Source: Clostridium sp. (GTDB lineage Bacteria; Bacteroidota; Bacteroidia; Bacteroidales; Bacteroidaceae). From it: DNA of 64,000 nucleotides. Position numbers and translations under genes: made by a program. Positions 60,504 through 64,000 of the stretch are shown here, piece by piece (within the stretch, counting starts at the first letter, position 1; the number at the start of each line of letters is the position of its first letter). The stretch is from NCBI GenBank assembly GCA_023663705.1, contig JAMPGY010000004.1:49313-113312 (forward strand), given 5' to 3'. Below the pieces are notes generated by a model. That model saw only the letters and a list, made by a program, of their open reading frames with translations. It searched no databases and was not told the origin of the DNA.

Positions 60504-61130
60504 ATGAAGATAAGACCTGTAAAAAACGAACAAATCTCCGCCGCTATTCTGATTGCTTTGCTTTTGCTGCTTGGCATCACCTTTGTAGGGTCATGGATTG
60601 GCTCTGCCGCCGGTTGGCCGTTGCGCAGCCTCCTCTCGGCCGAGGGACTGCGCTGGCTCTTTGCGCGTGCTCCCGGCTTGACGGCCCGTAGCGGCGTGGT
60701 AATGTTGTGGCTTCTCCTCACGGCTTGGGGTGCCCTGAGCTATGTCGGCTTGCCTGCCGTACTCGGCGCCCTGTTTTGCAGGCGTCCGGTGAGCCAGCGT
60801 CAGCGTCATGCTTTCGGGATGAGTGCGGCAGTGTTGGCCGCATGGGCCGGACTGTTGGTCATGTGGGGTGTTCCGCCTCACGGGGTGCTGCTCAGCGCCA
60901 CGGGACGTTTATGGCCGTCGCCCCTTGTCAACGGTCTGTTGCCGGCAATAGCTGTAGGTCTGATAGCTGTCGCCCTCTGCTACGGTCTGTTGGGCAACAC
61001 GATTTCCACTCGTCGCGAGATGATCCGTCTCTTCAGTCACGGTGTATCCGGTCATGCCCAATGGCTGTGGCTCTACGTTGTGGCCTCTTTTCTTTGGGTG
61101 TGTGTGCGCTACATCCTGGGCTTCGACTGA
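60504..61130 (+). CDS. Five-TM membrane protein, function unknown
   Basis: 208 aa with five hydrophobic segments (AAILIALLLLLGITFVGSW, VVMLWLLLTAWGALSYVGLP, AAVLAAWAGLLVMWGV, LPAIAVGLIAVALCYGLLG, WLWLYVVASFLWVCVRYILG) and basic cytoplasmic loops. No motif I can assign. It follows the response regulator by 66 nt on the same strand and may be cotranscribed with, or controlled by, the two-component system. The shorter loops and the size do not fit a complete known transporter. Confidence 0.7.
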   Translation: MKIRPVKNEQISAAILIALLLLLGITFVGSWIGSAAGWPLRSLLSAEGLRWLFARAPGLTARSGVVMLWLLLTAWGALSYVGLPAVLGALFCRRPVSQRQRHAFGMSAAVLAAWAGLLVMWGVPPHGVLLSATGRLWPSPLVNGLLPAIAVGLIAVALCYGLLGNTISTRREMIRLFSHGVSGHAQWLWLYVVASFLWVCVRYILGFD

Positions 61131-61226
61131 TGTTCCGTCATTCTCTGCCCCAATCAGGTCCCGTATCTGACCTTTTATATTTATCTTTGCACTTCGAAAC
61201 CCCAAAACAGCAAACAATACACCTGT

Positions 61227-63599
61227 ATGGTGACAGAATACTTACAACAACTCAACCCCACACAACGCGATGCCGTGGTCTACAACGAAGGCGCGCAACT
61301 GGTGATCGCCGGTGCGGGATCCGGAAAGACACGGGTGCTGACCTACAAGATTGCCTATTTGATGGAGCACGAGGGACTGGAGCCGTGGCAGATACTTGCA
61401 CTCACCTTCACCAACAAGGCAGCCCGCGAGATGCGGCAGCGCATTGCGGATCTCGTGGGTGAGGCGAAGGCAAAGCGCCTTTGGATGGGTACGTTCCATT
61501 CCGTCTTCTCCCGCATTCTGCGGCAGGAGGCCGATAAACTGGGTTACACGTCCGATTATACTATTTACGACCAGGCCGACTCCCGCAATCTCATTAAGAC
61601 CATCATCGATGAGATGGGACTCGACGACAAGATCTACAAAGCCGCAGCCGTGCAGAATCACATCAGTCTGGCCAAAAACCGCTTGCTCTCACCCGCGCAA
61701 TATCGCAGTGACGCGCAGGTGCTGGAGGCAGATAAGGCATGCCGGATCCCGTTGACCGGAGAGATTTATGAACGATACAGCCATCGGTGTCAATTGTCCG
61801 ATGTGATGGACTTCGATGATTTGCTCTATCAGACCTATCGGCTCTTCCGTGATCACCCCGATGTGTGTGCCCGCTATGCCGGGCGTTTCAGCTATGTGCT
61901 TGTGGACGAGTATCAGGACACCAACTATGCCCAGTCGTCCATTGTGTGGCAATTGGCCGAACACCATCAACGCGTGTGTGTGGTGGGCGATGATGCACAG
62001 AGCATCTATAGTTTTCGTGGAGCCAACATCGACAATATCCTTTTGTTTCGGAATCAATACCGTCATACGCGACTGTTCAAATTGGAACAGAACTACCGCT
62101 CTACGCAAACGATCGTGAAGGCGGCCAATAGTCTCATCAGTTACAATGCCGACCGCATAGAGAAAAACGTGTTTAGCGAGAACGATGAGGGGGATCCCGT
62201 TGAAATCTACAAGGCCTATAGTGATATAGAAGAGGCCGACATCGTGAGCACACGCATTTCCGCCATACACAGACGGGAGGGTGTGGACTATACCGATTTT
62301 GCCATCCTCTACCGTACCAACTCGCAGAGCCGTTCGCTGGAGGAGGCGTTGCGTCGTCATGCCATCCCTTATCGCATCTATGGCGGTCTGTCCTTCTATC
62401 AACGCAAGGAGATCAAGGACACCATCGCTTACTTTCGTCTGGTGGTCAATCCCAAGGATGAGGAGGCTTTCAAGCGGGTGATTAATTATCCGGCGCGCGG
62501 CATCGGTCAGACCACACAGAACAAGTTGGCCGAGGCTGCCATCCGCGATGAGGTGAGTCTTTGGGATGTGGCTCTCGATCCGGTGGCTCACGGTGTGGAT
62601 GTCAACCGGGGCACGCAGGCCAAACTCTCTGCTTTTTGTGCGCTTATCGATACGTTTCGGGACGAACTCCTCACCGGGGATGCCGCCACCGTCGGCATGC
62701 GCATAATGGAGCAAAGTGGTATCCGGCGTGAAATCTTCAGTCACAGTGAGCCGGACGACCGGAGCCGGCAGGAGAATCTGGAGGAATTGGCCAACAGTCT
62801 CAAGCAGTTTGTGGACGATCGGATCGAGCAGGGTGATGAGGCCGTTGGGTTGGGCGACTTCCTGCAGGTGGTGGCTCTGCTGAGCGATATGGATGAGGAC
62901 AGTGGCGATGACGACCGCAAGGTGACGCTCATGACCGTTCATGCCGCCAAGGGATTGGAGTTCCGTGTGGTTTTCGTCGTAGGTATGGAGGAAGAACTTT
63001 TCCCCAATCGCATGGCTATGGACAGTGTGCGTGGATTGGAGGAGGAACGCCGCCTCTTCTATGTGGCGCTCACGCGGGCAGAGGAACGTTGTATCATCAC
63101 GTATGCGATGAGCCGCTACCGTTTTGGCAGCATGGAGTTTGGCACGCCCAGCCGTTTCCTGCAGGAGTTGGATCACAGTTGTGTGCTGGAGCACAAGTCG
63201 TCTCCCGCTCCGTCTTCTTCCGCTTCCAGAGAATCGTTTGCGCAGAGCGCCCGTTCTTCGTGGCAGCGACGTCCCACGGGGATGGCCGACATGGAGTCGT
63301 CTTCCGCTCCCGTTCGCCGTGTAGCTTCGGTAGGCGGATTGCGTCGCTTGGGTGTTCCTTCGCAGCGTCCGGCTTCGACCGGCATGTCTCCTTCCGCATC
63401 GGTCTCTGCGCATCCTTCTTCGACTCAGGCAGCCGGCGGCTTGCAGGTGGGACAGACCATCGAACACGAGCGTTTCGGACTGGGGCGTGTCACCTCGTTG
63501 GAGGGAGTGGGCGAAAACACGAAGGCCACGGTGGAATTTCAGCACAGCGGTACCAAGCAACTTCTTCTACGTTTTGCCCGTTTCAAGGTGGTGGAGTAG
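61227..63599 (+). CDS. pcrA: UvrD/PcrA-type ATP-dependent DNA helicase
   Basis: 790 aa. SF1A motifs in order: Q motif LNPTQRDAV, Walker A AGAGSGKT, TFTNKAAREMRQRI (Ia), VDEYQDTN (II), GDDAQSIYSFRGA (III), LEQNYRST (IV), VTLMTVHAAKGLEF (V) and VALTRAEERC (VI). A Ser/Pro-rich linker (about 660-740) ends in the small C-terminal VGQTIEHERFGLGRV module that in PcrA contacts RNA polymerase. It unwinds DNA 3'-5' in repair and replication-transcription conflicts. TATCTTTG at 61182-61189 is a likely -7 box. Confidence 0.95.
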   Translation: MVTEYLQQLNPTQRDAVVYNEGAQLVIAGAGSGKTRVLTYKIAYLMEHEGLEPWQILALTFTNKAAREMRQRIADLVGEAKAKRLWMGTFHSVFSRILRQEADKLGYTSDYTIYDQADSRNLIKTIIDEMGLDDKIYKAAAVQNHISLAKNRLLSPAQYRSDAQVLEADKACRIPLTGEIYERYSHRCQLSDVMDFDDLLYQTYRLFRDHPDVCARYAGRFSYVLVDEYQDTNYAQSSIVWQLAEHHQRVCVVGDDAQSIYSFRGANIDNILLFRNQYRHTRLFKLEQNYRSTQTIVKAANSLISYNADRIEKNVFSENDEGDPVEIYKAYSDIEEADIVSTRISAIHRREGVDYTDFAILYRTNSQSRSLEEALRRHAIPYRIYGGLSFYQRKEIKDTIAYFRLVVNPKDEEAFKRVINYPARGIGQTTQNKLAEAAIRDEVSLWDVALDPVAHGVDVNRGTQAKLSAFCALIDTFRDELLTGDAATVGMRIMEQSGIRREIFSHSEPDDRSRQENLEELANSLKQFVDDRIEQGDEAVGLGDFLQVVALLSDMDEDSGDDDRKVTLMTVHAAKGLEFRVVFVVGMEEELFPNRMAMDSVRGLEEERRLFYVALTRAEERCIITYAMSRYRFGSMEFGTPSRFLQELDHSCVLEHKSSPAPSSSASRESFAQSARSSWQRRPTGMADMESSSAPVRRVASVGGLRRLGVPSQRPASTGMSPSASVSAHPSSTQAAGGLQVGQTIEHERFGLGRVTSLEGVGENTKATVEFQHSGTKQLLLRFARFKVVE

Positions 63600-63614
63600 G
63601 GGGATCGCTACTTT

Positions 63615-63729
63615 CGGCTTAGTATTGGCCTTGCCTACGGCTTATCATTGGCCTTACCTGTAGCTTGTCGTTGGATAGGCTTGTGGCTTGACATTGGCCT
63701 TGCCTATGGCTCAACATCGGACAGGCCTA
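63615..63729. repeat. Tandem repeat array 1: five 23-nt units
   Basis: Five back-to-back 23-nt units start at 63615, 63638, 63661, 63684 and 63707. They share a GGCTT start, ATTGG near position 10 and GCCTTGCCTA near the end; the third unit is the most diverged. There are no spacers, so this is a minisatellite rather than a CRISPR array. It begins 16 nt after the pcrA stop. Confidence 0.75.
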
Positions 63730-63738
63730 CGGGACAGT

Positions 63739-63876
63739 CTGCGGTATGCGTACCGAAGGGGCTTCGGTATACGTAAATAAGGTGCTTCAGTACGTGTATT
63801 GAAGGAACTTCAGTACACGTAAATAAGAAGCTTCAGTACACGTACCGTAGGGGCTTCTATACGCGTCCGGCAACAT
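63739..63876. repeat. Tandem repeat array 2: six 23-nt units of different sequence
   Basis: After a 9-nt linker, six further 23-nt units start at 63739, 63762, 63785, 63808, 63831 and 63854. The core is CTTCAGTACACGTA followed by a variable A/G-rich end; the first and last units are degenerate. The period equals that of array 1 but the sequence is unrelated. Confidence 0.75.
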
Positions 63877-64000
63877 GGGGCGATAACAGGGCAATCCGCC
63901 CCGAAATACGGTTGGATGCAGAATATCCTTCAATGGTTCAAACTGTTTGTGAATGAGCGAGAAAAGGTTCACTTTTCCTTCACCTTTCCGTCATTCCAAC
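63877..64000. other. Unassigned window end
   Basis: No supported gene. A 61-codon minus-strand frame (63787-63972) overlaps array 2 and is treated as chance. Nothing else recognisable before the window ends. Confidence 0.4.

Noticed and set aside
63615..63876. Possible CRISPR array after pcrA
   Set aside because: The 23-nt units are directly adjacent with no spacers between them and no cas genes are in the window.
63787..63972. 61-codon minus-strand frame near the window end
   Set aside because: About half of it overlaps the second repeat array, and no family resemblance or promoter is seen.

Overview
The window reads as a chromosomal segment of a Bacteroidales bacterium (Bacteroidaceae/Prevotellaceae type). 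The evidence is several TTG-N18..21-TAnnTTTG promoters, Bacteroidetes-specific families (DUF3078, DUF4738, DUF4837, DUF5112/DUF5113, DUF4922, LptE-type lipoprotein, GldE), the short N-terminal form of phosphoglucose isomerase, and a type-IX-secretion-like C-terminal tail on a secreted sialidase. The genus call is inference. Coding density is high. I saw no rRNA, tRNA, CRISPR array, insertion sequence or prophage.

Layout. 1-8.4 kb: partial DUF3737 gene, glutaredoxin-like gene, an S9 peptidase-MFS operon, and pyrG-yidC. 8.5-16.8 kb: DUF3078 protein and a membrane protein, a PepSY-like protein, the mtnN-luxS operon (SAH recycling and AI-2), a lipoprotein plus a TPR protein, and a GH36 alpha-galactosidase. 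17-21.9 kb: operon lysS-gpsA-pgi-HAD phosphatase. 21.9-27.6 kb: operon of a 1287-aa three-part fusion (glycosyltransferase, DUF4922 HIT-like, SpoIID), an AmpG-like permease and a GNAT acetyltransferase. 28-37.7 kb: ppdK, rlmD, RNase E/G, a 29-aa ribosome-associated-type protein, HU, mutY, ssb and gldE. 37.7-46.2 kb: phosphopantetheinyl transferase, AspT/YidE-type transporter, a 51-aa peptide gene and a 1891-aa SGNH-SGNH-sialidase protein. 46.3-52.5 kb: rlmN, DUF4837 lipoprotein, pdxA, flippase-like protein, and a convergent pair (cytidylyltransferase plus CDP-alcohol phosphotransferase). 52.5-55.5 kb: sigma-54 activator, LptE, TPR-like protein, SecG. 55.5-63.6 kb: giant tandem histidine kinase with its response regulator, a 5-TM protein, and a PcrA/UvrD helicase. 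63.6-63.9 kb: two adjacent arrays of different 23-nt tandem repeats.

Most of the window is housekeeping. The parts that deserve attention are: (i) the 1389-aa histidine kinase made of two complete-looking sensor/kinase halves, where the first has the ATP-binding boxes but no phospho-acceptor His and the second has a His-Glu box but a degenerate ATPase; (ii) the 1287-aa fusion next to an AmpG-like permease, whose SpoIID domain has no visible export signal, suggesting cytoplasmic cell-wall glycan salvage; (iii) the single-chain esterase-sialidase with one intact and one decayed SGNH domain, followed at once by a 51-aa peptide gene; (iv) a CTP-dependent polyol/lipid head-group pair with altered metal-site residues; and (v) the double 23-nt minisatellite.
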